From Alishewanella metallidurans (GTDB lineage: Bacteria; Pseudomonadota; Gammaproteobacteria; Enterobacterales; Alteromonadaceae): 64,000 bases of DNA. The notes under the pieces were generated by a model. The model had not been told where the DNA came from. It worked only from the letters and a program-made list of their open reading frames with translations, and did no database searches. The stretch spans positions 434,001-498,000 of the forward strand of contig NZ_JALAHQ010000002.1 in NCBI RefSeq assembly GCF_036983985.1, written 5' to 3'. Below are positions 46,058 through 53,934 of the stretch, one piece after another. The first letter of the stretch is position 1. Every line of letters starts with the position of its first letter. Position numbers and translations under genes: made by a program.

Positions 46058-48019
46058 TTAAGCTAACTTAAAGCGGCTAACTAAGGTTTGTAACTGCTCC
46101 GCTAAAGCGGCTAACTCATGGCTAGTACTGGCCATTTGCGTAGCACCGGCGCTAGTTTGCGCTGCAACATCACTAATGCTCAGTATCTTCTGGTTAATAT
46201 CTTCAGCTACCGTGCTTTGCTGCTCGGCAGCAGAGGCTATTTGCATATTTTTGTCATTAATACTGTTAATACCTAACAACACACTAGCAAGAATTTCGCC
46301 GGTTTCTGCCACCTTATCACTGCCCTCGTGCGCCTGATCTAAGCTTAACCGCATAGCATTAGAGGCTTGTATCGCGCCTTGCTGCAACACTTCGATCATG
46401 CGTTGAATATCACCTGTCGATTGCGCCGTGCGCTGCGCTAACGTTCTTACTTCATCAGCCACTACAGCAAAACCACGGCCTTGTTCGCCTGCACGCGCGG
46501 CTTCTATTGCCGCATTTAATGCCAGTAAGTTGGTTTGGTCGGCAATGCCGCGAATGACATCGAGCACTGAAGCAATGGCTTCACTGTCATGTTTAACATT
46601 ATCAATTACCGCAGCCGTGCTACCTACCTGTGCCGATAAGCGCTCAATTAGTTTAATCGTTTGCTCCAGTTTAGTTTGGCCTTCTTTTGAGCCTTGCTGC
46701 ACCGATTCAGACAGCTCCGCCGCTTCTGCCGTGCTGCTAGCCACATCTCGTACGGTCGCGCTCATTTCATGCATGGCAGTAGCTACCATTTCGGTATCTT
46801 GCTGCTGCTGTTGCACGCCCTTACTGGTTTGTAAGGTAACCGCTGACGATTCTTCAGCCGCCGTGGCAATTTGAGCGGTAGCTGCACCAATTTCATTAAG
46901 TATGCGCTGTAGCTCTTGCGCCATAGTGTTGGTACTTTGGGCAATACGGCCAAACTCATCTTTACTTGCATAATTACTACGTACGGTTAAATTACGCTGC
47001 GATAACGCAATTATCGTCGTTTCGATACTGTGTACCGCTTCAGCAATACTGCGCACAGTAATAGTGGCTACCGTTGCCAGTAGGCTAACAATTAACACTA
47101 TTGCTAAGGCAAATAGCCATAATTTACGTTGTGCTTGCTGATAAAGCTGCATCGCCTCAGCAACAATATGTTGGCTTAACAGCTGTTCAAACTCGCTCAT
47201 TTTTGCCAAGCGCAGCGTGGCTAAATCAAACCATTGGCCACCATCAACCTGTAAGCTTTGTTCCAATGGCGACGTAGTTGTAAGTTGCTGCAAGCGTGTA
47301 ACTTCAGTAAAACTATTATGCTGGCTTAGCTGTTGCCAAGCGCTTAACTGCACTGGGCTAAGCATGCGGGTAAAGTTCTCGTAATACGCATTAAAAGCGC
47401 CCATATTGCTGCTAACCCGCGCTAGCAATGCACTGTTGGCACTACCACGGTTGAATACTTCACCTAAAATAGCGCGTTCGCGGCCAGCGCGTTCTTTCAT
47501 TTGGGTGAACTGGTTTAATGTTGCCAGCTGTTGCGCCATGCCTAAATGCGTTACCTCGCTTTCTAGCTTTTGGTTTACGTTAATTAATGCACTAATTAAG
47601 GCGGTATAACGTTCGGCCGACAAGGCACCCGTAATAGCTAACTTATCTACCTGGCTGCGCAGCGCCGATAATTGTTGTAACTGTTGCTGTGCCTGCTGTA
47701 GCTGTGGCACCTCAAGTACTAAAAACGTCTGTAATTGCAAATCCGTTTGTTGGCGCAATTGCACCACTCGTTCAGCAAACTTTGTACCGCTGCTCGCTAT
47801 AAATACGCCACTGGCGCCGCGTTCAGCTTGCAGTACACCTACCAATTGGTCAGTTACAATTGAGGTGTCAATGGCGCTATTCACCTGCTGGGCCAAGTTT
47901 ACCTGCTGCCAACTGGTGGTTAACTGGCTAACTAACAACCACAGCGCGATCACTACTGGCAAAAAAAGTAGCAACATCAGCTTTTGGCTGATGCTCAAGT
48001 TTCGAACGAATTGCGCCAT
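46058..48019 (-). CDS. NIT-domain methyl-accepting chemoreceptor (nitrate/nitrite type)
   Basis: A 653-residue receptor with membrane segments at about 13-33 and 300-325. Between them is a NIT domain: VLQAERGASGVFIASSG and KERAGRERAILGEVFNRG match the nitrate- and nitrite-sensing fold. HAMP and the signalling hairpin (GIADQTNLLALNAAIEAARA) follow. It likely directs movement toward nitrate or nitrite and fits the adjacent denitrification genes. The ligand is inferred from the domain name. Confidence 0.88.
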   Translation of the reverse strand: MAQFVRNLSISQKLMLLLFLPVVIALWLLVSQLTTSWQQVNLAQQVNSAIDTSIVTDQLVGVLQAERGASGVFIASSGTKFAERVVQLRQQTDLQLQTFLVLEVPQLQQAQQQLQQLSALRSQVDKLAITGALSAERYTALISALINVNQKLESEVTHLGMAQQLATLNQFTQMKERAGRERAILGEVFNRGSANSALLARVSSNMGAFNAYYENFTRMLSPVQLSAWQQLSQHNSFTEVTRLQQLTTTSPLEQSLQVDGGQWFDLATLRLAKMSEFEQLLSQHIVAEAMQLYQQAQRKLWLFALAIVLIVSLLATVATITVRSIAEAVHSIETTIIALSQRNLTVRSNYASKDEFGRIAQSTNTMAQELQRILNEIGAATAQIATAAEESSAVTLQTSKGVQQQQQDTEMVATAMHEMSATVRDVASSTAEAAELSESVQQGSKEGQTKLEQTIKLIERLSAQVGSTAAVIDNVKHDSEAIASVLDVIRGIADQTNLLALNAAIEAARAGEQGRGFAVVADEVRTLAQRTAQSTGDIQRMIEVLQQGAIQASNAMRLSLDQAHEGSDKVAETGEILASVLLGINSINDKNMQIASAAEQQSTVAEDINQKILSISDVAAQTSAGATQMASTSHELAALAEQLQTLVSRFKLA

Positions 48020-48187
48020 TATGTTTGTCCTTTAGTGAATATCCTAACTATTTTAGGTAAAAAATACCCAGCAGCCTAACAAATAATGGTAGCTACCTCT
48101 TTATGGTTAGCCTTCTACCCTAGTGGGGTCAATGTAAGCAGTAAGTGGGTTTGTTACACTAACAAAAATAGTTACTGGGGCTTAAAT

Positions 48188-48592
48188 ATGAATATTGAAT
48201 CTTATGCCGACTTAATTCGCGAAGCGAGCGTGCAGCCTGAGCCGCAGCGCCTAATGTTTGTATTCGCTAAAGCTGAATTACCACGGGGCTATACCGAAGC
48301 GCAGCAGCAAAGGTTCGCCAACCAGCAAGGCGGCACGTTAGCACCGGTACTTTGCGTTGATAAACTGCCTGAAGAAATCGAAGATTTTTCAGTACTGGTT
48401 GAAGAATCTACTCACACCGGTATTGACTGGGATATTGCTTTTGTTGCCGCTTTAGGTGGCCGCGGTGGTTTTGCACCCAACAGCGATGAAGCTGCTCAGC
48501 CATTAAAAATGATGATGGAAAAAATTCAAGGCGGCATGATTGCCGATTTTCTAACCTTTAATAAAAACGGCGAACTGGTCGCGCTGTACTAA
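48188..48592 (+). CDS. Conserved hypothetical protein
   Basis: A 134-residue protein beginning MNIESYADLIREASVQPEPQ. Similar short proteins (PEPQRLMFVFAKAELP, LCVDKLPEEI, WDIAFVAALGG) exist in many proteobacteria and are sometimes labelled as a ribonucleotide reductase alpha subunit, a name I think is inherited and unsupported. No catalytic motif was recognised. The start at 48188 gives the family length. Confidence 0.6.
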   Translation: MNIESYADLIREASVQPEPQRLMFVFAKAELPRGYTEAQQQRFANQQGGTLAPVLCVDKLPEEIEDFSVLVEESTHTGIDWDIAFVAALGGRGGFAPNSDEAAQPLKMMMEKIQGGMIADFLTFNKNGELVALY

Positions 48593-48656
48593 GCTAGCCA
48601 GTAAATGGTAAAGCACACGCCAATGCGCCACTAAACCAGCTACCTCGTTTTGCTGC

Positions 48657-48681
48657 TGCGCGTGCCAAAGTGACACGCGCA
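48657..48681 (+). terminator. Possible terminator hairpin
   Basis: TGCGCGTG and CACGCGCA make a perfect 8-bp stem with a 9-base loop. No T-run follows (TTGCTT only), so its role as a terminator is uncertain. Confidence 0.35.
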
Positions 48682-48747
48682 TTGCTTATCACCCAGGTTA
48701 AGACCATAATACTTATGTGACACTTTAATAGCACAGGAGATTATATT

Positions 48748-49020
48748 ATGGCGACGCCGTTACCCCGCATTACCGCCAGAGTAGATATCGATACCCAAGA
48801 TTTACTTACTAAAGCGGCTGCCATCGCTGGCATGTCTAGTATTAACTCATTTGTTTTAAGTGCGGCAATCGAAAAAGCAAAACAAGTAATTGAGCGGGAG
48901 CAAGCGATAACTCTTAGCCAAGCAGACGCCATATTACTGATGAACGCGCTAGACAACCCTGCAATACCAAATGCAAAACTAAAAGCGGCCTCTGAACGTT
49001 ACAACAGCAAAACTCAATAA
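48748..49020 (+). CDS. DUF1778 antitoxin (TacA-like)
   Basis: A 90-residue ribbon-helix-helix antitoxin of the DUF1778 family. PRITARVDIDTQDLLTKAA and SINSFVLSAAIEKAKQVI form the DNA-binding region; the C-terminus wraps the toxin. AGGAGATTATATT precedes the ATG. It overlaps the GNAT toxin start by 1 bp, so the two are co-translated. The antitoxin normally represses its own operon. Confidence 0.9.
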   Translation: MATPLPRITARVDIDTQDLLTKAAAIAGMSSINSFVLSAAIEKAKQVIEREQAITLSQADAILLMNALDNPAIPNAKLKAASERYNSKTQ

Positions 49021-49514
49021 TGAATACGCTGTTATTAGACAAAGCTAAACACGATAGAACTCAATTCAACTGTGGCATTGAAACACTTAATAACTATCTA
49101 AAAGTCATGGCGAGTCAGCAAGCCAAGAAAGACAACACCAGAACTTTTGTTTTAGAAGACAAAAACGATAATTCGCACATTATTGGCTTTTACACGTTAA
49201 CCATGACGCCCATTAACTTAAAAGCCTTACCTGACAAGTTACAAAAAAAGCACCAATCGTCAACGTCTGGCGGCCTTATTGCCCGCTTAGCTGTAGACCA
49301 GCGCTACCAAGGTAAGGGCTTTGGTGAATGGCTGCTTATTGATGCACTGCGTAAATTAATCGCCGCAAGTGACATCGTAGCCTTTCCGGTGGTTATTGTT
49401 GACGCCAAAGAGGGGGCAAAGCAATTCTATCAACACTATGGCTTTCAATCCTTTGAAGATACGAAGCACAAGTTGTTTATCACAGTCTCAGATTTAAGAG
49501 CGAGCTTATATTAG
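49020..49514 (+). CDS. GNAT acetyltransferase toxin (TacT-like)
   Basis: A 164-residue GNAT that in this family acetylates aminoacyl-tRNA and stops translation. DKAKHDRTQFNCGIETLNNY is the typical opening; the acetyl-CoA site is LIARLAVDQRYQGKGFGEWL (about residues 89-108) and the catalytic-type Tyr lies near FYQHYGFQSF. It is paired with the DUF1778 gene. Such pairs are common in integron arrays, but this one is on the opposite strand to the cassettes. Confidence 0.9.
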   Translation: MNTLLLDKAKHDRTQFNCGIETLNNYLKVMASQQAKKDNTRTFVLEDKNDNSHIIGFYTLTMTPINLKALPDKLQKKHQSSTSGGLIARLAVDQRYQGKGFGEWLLIDALRKLIAASDIVAFPVVIVDAKEGAKQFYQHYGFQSFEDTKHKLFITVSDLRASLY

Positions 49515-49554
49515 TTAACCACCCGCTCGGCTTACTATAGGCTTGCACGTCTTA

Positions 49555-49872
49555 TTAGGCATGCGCCAATTTAAGGCCAACAATACCCGCACAAATCAGC
49601 CCTAAGCTGACCAGCTTAAGTACGTCAGTGGACTCGCCAAACAATAATATTCCAAGAAGCGCCGTACCTACAGCACCAATACCTACCCATATCGCATAGG
49701 CTGTGCCGACTGGCAGCGTTTTCAACGCCAAACCTAGTAATAGAAAACTTGCAACCAGAGAAATCACTGTACCAACAGTAGGCCACAGCTTGGTAAAACC
49801 ATCGGTGTACTTTAAGCCAATGGCCCAGCCAATCTCTAAAAGCCCTGCAACAAACAAAATTACCCAACTCAT
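49555..49872 (-). CDS. gdx: Guanidinium exporter Gdx (SugE), SMR family
   Basis: A 105-residue four-helix small multidrug resistance protein of the Gdx subtype. The opening MSWVILFVAGLLEIGWAIGL has the conserved Glu13 and Trp16, and LPVGTAYAIWVGIGAVG has the GTAYAxW-GIG motif. Gdx exports guanidinium. Directly upstream lies a guanidine-II riboswitch, which strongly supports this substrate. GAGG precedes the ATG. It runs on the cassette strand but is not flanked by a clear attC. Confidence 0.93.
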   Translation of the reverse strand: MSWVILFVAGLLEIGWAIGLKYTDGFTKLWPTVGTVISLVASFLLLGLALKTLPVGTAYAIWVGIGAVGTALLGILLFGESTDVLKLVSLGLICAGIVGLKLAHA

Positions 49873-49894
49873 ACCACACCTCGCAATTAGCTGT

Positions 49895-49935
49895 GGGGCC
49901 GTCCCCTAACGAAATTGAGAGGTGAGGTCGTCCTC
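49895..49935 (-). promoter_or_regulatory. Guanidine-II (mini-ykkC) riboswitch before gdx
   Basis: On the minus strand two short hairpins have ACGR loops: GAGG-ACGA-CCTC (49924-49935) and GGGG-ACGG-CCCC (49895-49906), joined by 17 bases. Twin ACGR stem-loops define the mini-ykkC class, which binds guanidine and acts on translation of sugE/gdx. It ends 23 bases before the gdx ATG, next to the ribosome site. The ends of the linker (TTTCG/CGAAA) allow a further longer stem. Confidence 0.9.
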
Positions 49936-49981
49936 AATTTCGAATACACAACGCACAGCAACATCAGCACAAACTAAGTGA

Positions 49982-50329
49982 TTACTCCGACCATACCGCA
50001 TATTCGTTACCACTGGGATCGCTAAAATGAAATCTGCGACCACCAGGAAAACTAAAAACTTGCTTCACAATTCTCCCTCCAGCCGCTTTTACCTTTACGA
50101 GCGTAGCTTCAAGGTTGGAACTATAAAGCACAACCAAGGCACTACCCTTTGCAGTTTCAACAACCAGTTCCGATCTATAAAAGCCGCCATCAAGACCCGC
50201 ATTCTGCATGGCAATATAGTCAGGGCCATAATCTATAAATTGCCAGCCAAAAGCATCAGAGAAAAACTGCTTAGTACCTTCAAGATTTCTGGCCGGTAAT
50301 TCGATGTAGTTGATTTTTACAGATGTCAT
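49982..50329 (-). CDS. VOC superfamily (glyoxalase/bleomycin-resistance-like) protein
   Basis: A 115-residue VOC fold: MTSVKINYIELPARNLEGTK at the start, then FFSDAFGWQF and a C-terminal FHFSDPSGNEYAVWS, the typical two-module pattern with a metal Glu near the end. VOC proteins in cassettes include glyoxalases and drug-binding proteins; the substrate is not known. GAGGTTAATT precedes the ATG. Its attC on the left is not recognisable, so this may be the decayed end of the array. Confidence 0.85.
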   Translation of the reverse strand: MTSVKINYIELPARNLEGTKQFFSDAFGWQFIDYGPDYIAMQNAGLDGGFYRSELVVETAKGSALVVLYSSNLEATLVKVKAAGGRIVKQVFSFPGGRRFHFSDPSGNEYAVWSE

Positions 50330-50355
50330 AATTAACCTCGTAGCGCTGAAGAGCT

Positions 50356-50470
50356 GCTATAACTTGCACAAAATCGCAGAGTTATCTGGGCCAAGTTGTT
50401 AGCTGTCGCCGGCAATATAAAACTGCCCCACCTTAACCAAATCTACCTCAGCACAAGCTGTTTGTTATAT
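50356..50470 (-). other. attC region of the toxin-antitoxin cassette (composite)
   Basis: The toxin stop TAA overlaps the R'' end at 50462-50467 (TTGTTA on +). Two R'-like ends exist: TTAACC at 50433-50438 and the pair GCTATAACTTG (50356-50366) / CAAGTTGTTAGC (50392-50403). This may be one long attC or a short one followed by a second, gene-less site. Confidence 0.5.
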
Positions 50471-50764
50471 TTGGCTATCGGGTAGCTCAAGCTGCCTCTC
50501 ACTTCGCCATACTCGAATAAGTACAATCTCGGTCTCTTGCCTCAAGTAAACAACTCGAAAAGGCGAATGAATTAATTCTCGGATATGGTTCGAACCAAAC
50601 TCGGGGACAATCCGGCCGGCATCAGGGTGGCGCAAAAGTATTTCAGCGTGTTTCAGAATGGCTATCACATATTCATCACCGATATGCGGCACACTCTCTT
50701 CGATGTAGTGCACTTGAATAGCTTGCAAATCTTCAAGAGCGGACTGTGCAATGCGTAGCTCCAT
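50465..50764 (-). CDS. RelE/ParE family toxin
   Basis: A 99-residue toxin with the RelE/ParE fold: MELRIAQSALEDLQAIQVHY at the start, then HPDAGRIVPEF, RELIHSPFRVVYL and a C-terminal IRVWRSERQL. These toxins cleave mRNA at the ribosome or poison gyrase; which applies is not decided. The ATG directly follows the antitoxin stop (TAA-ATG). Toxin-antitoxin cassettes are thought to stabilise integron arrays. Confidence 0.9.
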   Translation of the reverse strand: MELRIAQSALEDLQAIQVHYIEESVPHIGDEYVIAILKHAEILLRHPDAGRIVPEFGSNHIRELIHSPFRVVYLRQETEIVLIRVWRSERQLELPDSQI

Positions 50765-51034
50765 TTAGTTAATGCCCAGTGCTTTCTTCGCATCAGCTAG
50801 AGAAACAGTGTTGCCCTCACGGGCATCCATAAGGCCTTTAGCCACGGCCTTAACGAACCGAAGCTCCTCAGCAGTTTTCTCAAACTCCTCAAGCCCTTGA
50901 ACAACAGCTACGCCACGACCTCGGCTCGTAAGCAAGATTGGGCGATGTGTATCCTGAGCTCGGTTAACCACCTTTCCCGGATTAATTTTTAGATCTGAAA
51001 GAGGAACGACATCTTCTGAAAATTTCACTTGCAT
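50765..51034 (-). CDS. Phd/YefM-type antitoxin
   Basis: An 89-residue antitoxin with the Phd/YefM pattern: VVPLSDLKINPGKVVNRAQD followed by RPILLTSRGRGVAVVQGLEE. The C-terminus is the toxin-binding part. It binds DNA and the toxin. AGTATGCGTC precedes the ATG with GGAG further upstream. It is first in the two-gene cassette. Confidence 0.9.
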   Translation of the reverse strand: MQVKFSEDVVPLSDLKINPGKVVNRAQDTHRPILLTSRGRGVAVVQGLEEFEKTAEELRFVKAVAKGLMDAREGNTVSLADAKKALGIN

Positions 51035-51099
51035 GACGCATACTCCAAAGCAAAACAGGCACCATTAATAGCACCAGTTAACAGGTCCGGTCAAGGCAA

Positions 51100-51179
51100 T
51101 GTGACGCCAAAATTTAGCGCACAGCGGGTTGACGTCGCAGCCGGCGCTTTTTGCTGGCGATAATATTTGTTTGTTAGTT
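51100..51179 (-). other. attC site with altered R' box
   Basis: Ends TTGTTA (51171-51176) and TGACGC (51102-51107), where other sites have TAACGC. It closely matches the site at 60423-60512 (shared CAGCGGGTTGACGTCGCAGCC and CTTTTTGCTGGCGATAATAT) but lacks an 11-bp internal segment. The altered R' box may reduce recombination. Confidence 0.75.
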
Positions 51180-51180
51180 T

Positions 51181-51609
51181 TTACAACTTACGATACTGAT
51201 AACTTACTTTTAAATCAGCACTTTTTCTACCATTAGGATTTATAGTCCGAGCTTTATAAAGATCAGAGACACTGATAACAAGCTCGTTGTCATTAACCCA
51301 ATGTACCTCAAGCCCTGTTTCTTCAGGACGACCCACAAAGGTAAATAAGTTTTCAGCACGCAGTTTCGGATTGTTACTTTTTACATCAACACTACCAAAA
51401 AAGTCTGTAGTCGCCCCACCGCAATCGCCGATGCTTATTTCTGCTACTTGCTCACCATTTGGTGACGAAACCGCATTTACAACGGTATGGTGACAGAGCG
51501 TTTGACAACTTTTAAGGATAAGGAATAAAAAACCCCAGCAAACCAATAAAATCCAAAAAGAATAGCCACCAATATTAAACAATATTTTTTTAATTGTAGA
51601 TTGCATCAA
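51181..51609 (-). CDS. Membrane-anchored protein, function unknown
   Basis: A 142-residue protein with one N-terminal membrane segment (about 13-33) followed by an external domain: SSPNGEQVAEISIGDCGGAT, then VHWVNDNELVISVSDL. The SPNG...A.I..GDCGG pattern occurs in small cassette and phage-linked proteins; I cannot name the family or a function. Cysteines near 35, 39 and 63 could form disulfides. Confidence 0.7.
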   Translation of the reverse strand: MMQSTIKKILFNIGGYSFWILLVCWGFLFLILKSCQTLCHHTVVNAVSSPNGEQVAEISIGDCGGATTDFFGSVDVKSNNPKLRAENLFTFVGRPEETGLEVHWVNDNELVISVSDLYKARTINPNGRKSADLKVSYQYRKL

Positions 51610-51622
51610 CTAACCCTATAAA

Positions 51623-51677
51623 ACTAACGCCCAAAGCAAGCGCGCGGTACGCGTCGCCGTGCCTTTGTTTGTTAGCA
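51623..51677 (-). other. attC site, 50-bp subfamily
   Basis: TAACGC (51625-51630) to TTGTTA (51669-51674), with the core CAAGCGCGCGGTACGCGTCG. The whole site is identical to those at 61444 and 62544. Confidence 0.9.
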
Positions 51678-51965
51678 GCCTACGCCGAACTTGCGCGGCT
51701 TGCCGCACTAGCAAACTTGAATAACGGCAGACTGCCTTTAATTAAAACTAAACCAGTTAACTGCGAAACAACGCACTAACCGGAACTTGTAAAACTGTTT
51801 AAACGAAGCCTCAAAGAACAACGCCATTGTGCCAACAAAGATTGCACCAAACCAACAAACTGGCGCACGTTAACTTTTGGCGCTGCCGCTAAGAAAACAA
51901 AACGTGAGCAATGCCGCAACAAAACGATAAACTAAAGCCATTAACACCCGAAAACCTGCTAACGC
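51625..51965 (-). repeat. ORF-less repeated cassette, copy A
   Basis: About 340 bp between two attC ends with no ORF that is kept in the other copies. Nearly the same sequence occurs at 61444-61785 and 62544-62886, each with an identical 50-bp attC. Copy A has stop codons in the frames open in copies B and C. It holds long conserved stretches such as GTTAACACCCGAAAACCTGC at the R'-proximal end. It may carry a promoter or an RNA, which I cannot prove. Confidence 0.85.
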
Positions 51966-52011
51966 TCAAAGCAGCCGCACCACAGGTGTCGGCTGCCTTT
52001 GATTGTTAGCG
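51958..52011 (-). other. attC site
   Basis: TAACGC (51960-51965) to TTGTTA (52003-52008), with the arms GCAGCCGCACC and GGTGTCGGCTGCC able to fold back. It follows the 113-residue gene of the two-gene cassette. Confidence 0.85.
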
Positions 52012-52030
52012 AATTAATCTCAACAGAACA

Positions 52031-52372
52031 TCAATCAGACTTCACGATGAGGGGGTATTCACACGGTTCATCACGTAAAGCATAAGCTTTCTCTAAAGAA
52101 TAGCTGTAATGGTGGCTATCCATCCGAGTACTAATACCTAAACTAACATATTCCTCATAGCCATTAATAGCGCAAGAGATTGAAGCATTAAGCCTTTTGA
52201 TAATTTCTTCTCTGTCACTTTGCTGCACAGCCATTTCATATTTATATACAGCATCATTAATAATATCCATTGAAAAAGAACCAAATAAATTTCTTACCAT
52301 CCATACTGATACAAGCCCTGCCAAGAGAAAGCCAAGAAAAAAAGTAAATAAACTATTTTTAAGAATTGCCAT
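52031..52372 (-). CDS. Membrane-anchored protein, function unknown
   Basis: A 113-residue protein with a single N-terminal membrane segment (about 7-27: SLFTFFLGFLLAGLVSVWMV) and then a hydrophilic domain with two Cys. No family recognised. It is 36 bp downstream of the secreted 298-codon gene without an attC between them, so the two share one cassette and may function together. Confidence 0.65.
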   Translation of the reverse strand: MAILKNSLFTFFLGFLLAGLVSVWMVRNLFGSFSMDIINDAVYKYEMAVQQSDREEIIKRLNASISCAINGYEEYVSLGISTRMDSHHYSYSLEKAYALRDEPCEYPLIVKSD

Positions 52373-52408
52373 ACAAAAGCCTCAATTTAAAATCCATCAC
52401 ATTAAAAA

Positions 52409-53280
52409 TTAATAGACCGATATAAAACAAATCAACTGAGACTTCCATCCTGCCCCACTATTTGTAAATCCAGTTCTGCGAAACTGAACAATATTCAACC
52501 CAGGCAACGATGAAGAATAATTTCCATTACCATAGCCACCATTAAAACTATGAACAGCATTAGAGGGGGGGACTATAGGTTTGCCGTTCGCATCTAAAGC
52601 TGTGTCCGGCAATATTGACCATGGGAGAGTAAAAGATATAGATTCGTAACGTAGATCTATCACTGTATCGTCAGAAAATTTGACAGTAACAATTAATGGT
52701 TTCAAAGCTAGAAGTTTTTTAATAACCAATTCATAGCGCATAGTACGTGAAGTTATTAAAGCCTTATTCAACTCAAGACCTATAAGCCTTATTGCATCTA
52801 GATTGTCCATTATTTTATTTACTGAACTTGTATCAACACAAAAATGCGTGCATAACTGAGGCGGGATTGGGTAAGGTAGTCCCTGAACAGTTGCTACAGC
52901 ATTCACAGTACCATTTACTGATAGCTGTCTCGGGATAGCGCTCCAAGACTTCTGGACTGCAAACATGCTATTTATGCGATCTTGCACCTGAAGATATTCA
53001 TTGAATGAAAACTCATAATCCATAGGAACAGCAGTATACCAGGTATTAAAATGACTATATCCAGGTTCATAATTATACTGTTTTCCAATGGCAATAATAC
53101 TTCTATTAATGAAATCGACAACGATTACAGTCCCATTTACTGTGTTGCTTTCATTAACCACCTTTAATTCTTTCTGATATTCATTGCAATTATCACAAAC
53201 TATAACTTCGTAATTATCAGTTGCATTAGCCTTGAAACATACATTAAAGCAACAACCATAATAAATCTTAATGTAATCAT
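52409..53280 (-). CDS. Probable exported protein with a frameshift in the signal peptide
   Basis: The open frame 52409-53305 begins at a GTG without a proper ribosome site. A better start is ATG 53280, seven bases after AAGGGA, encoding MITLRFIMVVALMYV, a clear signal-peptide start, but in another frame. Adding one T near 53235-53237 (an AAA run on +) joins it to ...FKANATDNYEVIVCDNC, giving a perfect signal peptide ending ANA. So the gene is frameshifted or the run was misread. The mature part is not recognised; it has CDNC and many aromatic residues. Confidence 0.6.
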
Positions 53281-53346
53281 AATATTCCCTTATAGCTAAG
53301 CTCACCTTTAGTAAGTAAAAGCTATTAGCCTGAAGGTGAAAAGCAG

Positions 53347-53435
53347 GCTAACGCAGCCAGCAGCGGCCGAAAAACCGCGCAGCGGGTTTGAGGTCCAGGG
53401 CACGCAGTGGCCGTTGCTGACTGGCCTTGTTAGGC
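53347..53435 (-). other. attC site
   Basis: TAACGC (53349-53354) to TTGTTA (53427-53432), about 85 bp, with arms CAGCCAGCAGCGGCC and GGCCGTTGCTGACTGG forming a long imperfect hairpin. It overlaps the stop of the 137-residue gene. It resembles the site at 59505. Confidence 0.9.
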
Positions 53436-53843
53436 ATTTGCCCGATGCGTGCTGCGGACTAAAAAATAAAAACACACAGCCAATAACAAATAGCGTGGCA
53501 GCGTTGTAACGATTGTATTGAGCATTTGAGGCTGTGATTGCGCAACAAAATACAGTTGTAAGAGTACTAAAGGCGCGAGCAACAAAGCGTAAAAAGTGAA
53601 ATCTGGTTTGCTGATTACCAGCTTACCGGCGATTGCCACCACTAAAAATGCTGCCGCCAACGGCACTGCGATAGTGAATAAGTCGACCAGCGTAACCGCA
53701 AGGAGGCTTGATACTTGTGCAACCGGTTTTAAAATGTCAGCCGGTATTGCTACTGCGGCACCAATGCCTGCAATAGCAATTGACGCATAAGCTAGTGCAA
53801 CACCTAAAATGACGGCAATTACTCGATTTTTGATTTGATCCAT
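53430..53843 (-). CDS. Four-helix membrane protein, function unknown
   Basis: A 137-residue very hydrophobic protein with four membrane segments and short loops; the C-terminus is positive (RSTHRANA). The stop TAA lies in the R'' box of its attC. AAGGAG precedes the ATG. No family recognised. Small membrane proteins are common in integron cassettes. Confidence 0.7.
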   Translation of the reverse strand: MDQIKNRVIAVILGVALAYASIAIAGIGAAVAIPADILKPVAQVSSLLAVTLVDLFTIAVPLAAAFLVVAIAGKLVISKPDFTFYALLLAPLVLLQLYFVAQSQPQMLNTIVTTLPRYLLLAVCFYFLVRSTHRANA

Positions 53844-53862
53844 CTACTTACTCCTTGTTTTG

Positions 53863-53934
53863 CCTAACGCCTTGCTCACCGGAAAAGCAGGAGCGCAGCG
53901 AGTAATTTTTTCCGAGTGCAGCAACTTGTTATAC
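53863..53934 (-). other. attC site of the SMC/nuclease cassette
   Basis: TAACGC (53865-53870) to TTGTTA (53926-53931). It overlaps the stop of the SMC-type gene (TAA at 53929-53931) and marks the end of the largest cassette in the array. Confidence 0.9.

Noticed and set aside
48657..48681. Palindrome TGCGCGTG...CACGCGCA as an attC
   Set aside because: It has no GCGTTA/TAACAA ends and lies on the other side of plus-strand genes; it is kept only as a weak terminator.
49511..49560. Possible attC between the GNAT toxin and gdx
   Set aside because: A GTTAAC and a TATTAGGC end are present but the arms do not pair and the spacing is poor; too weak to list as a feature.
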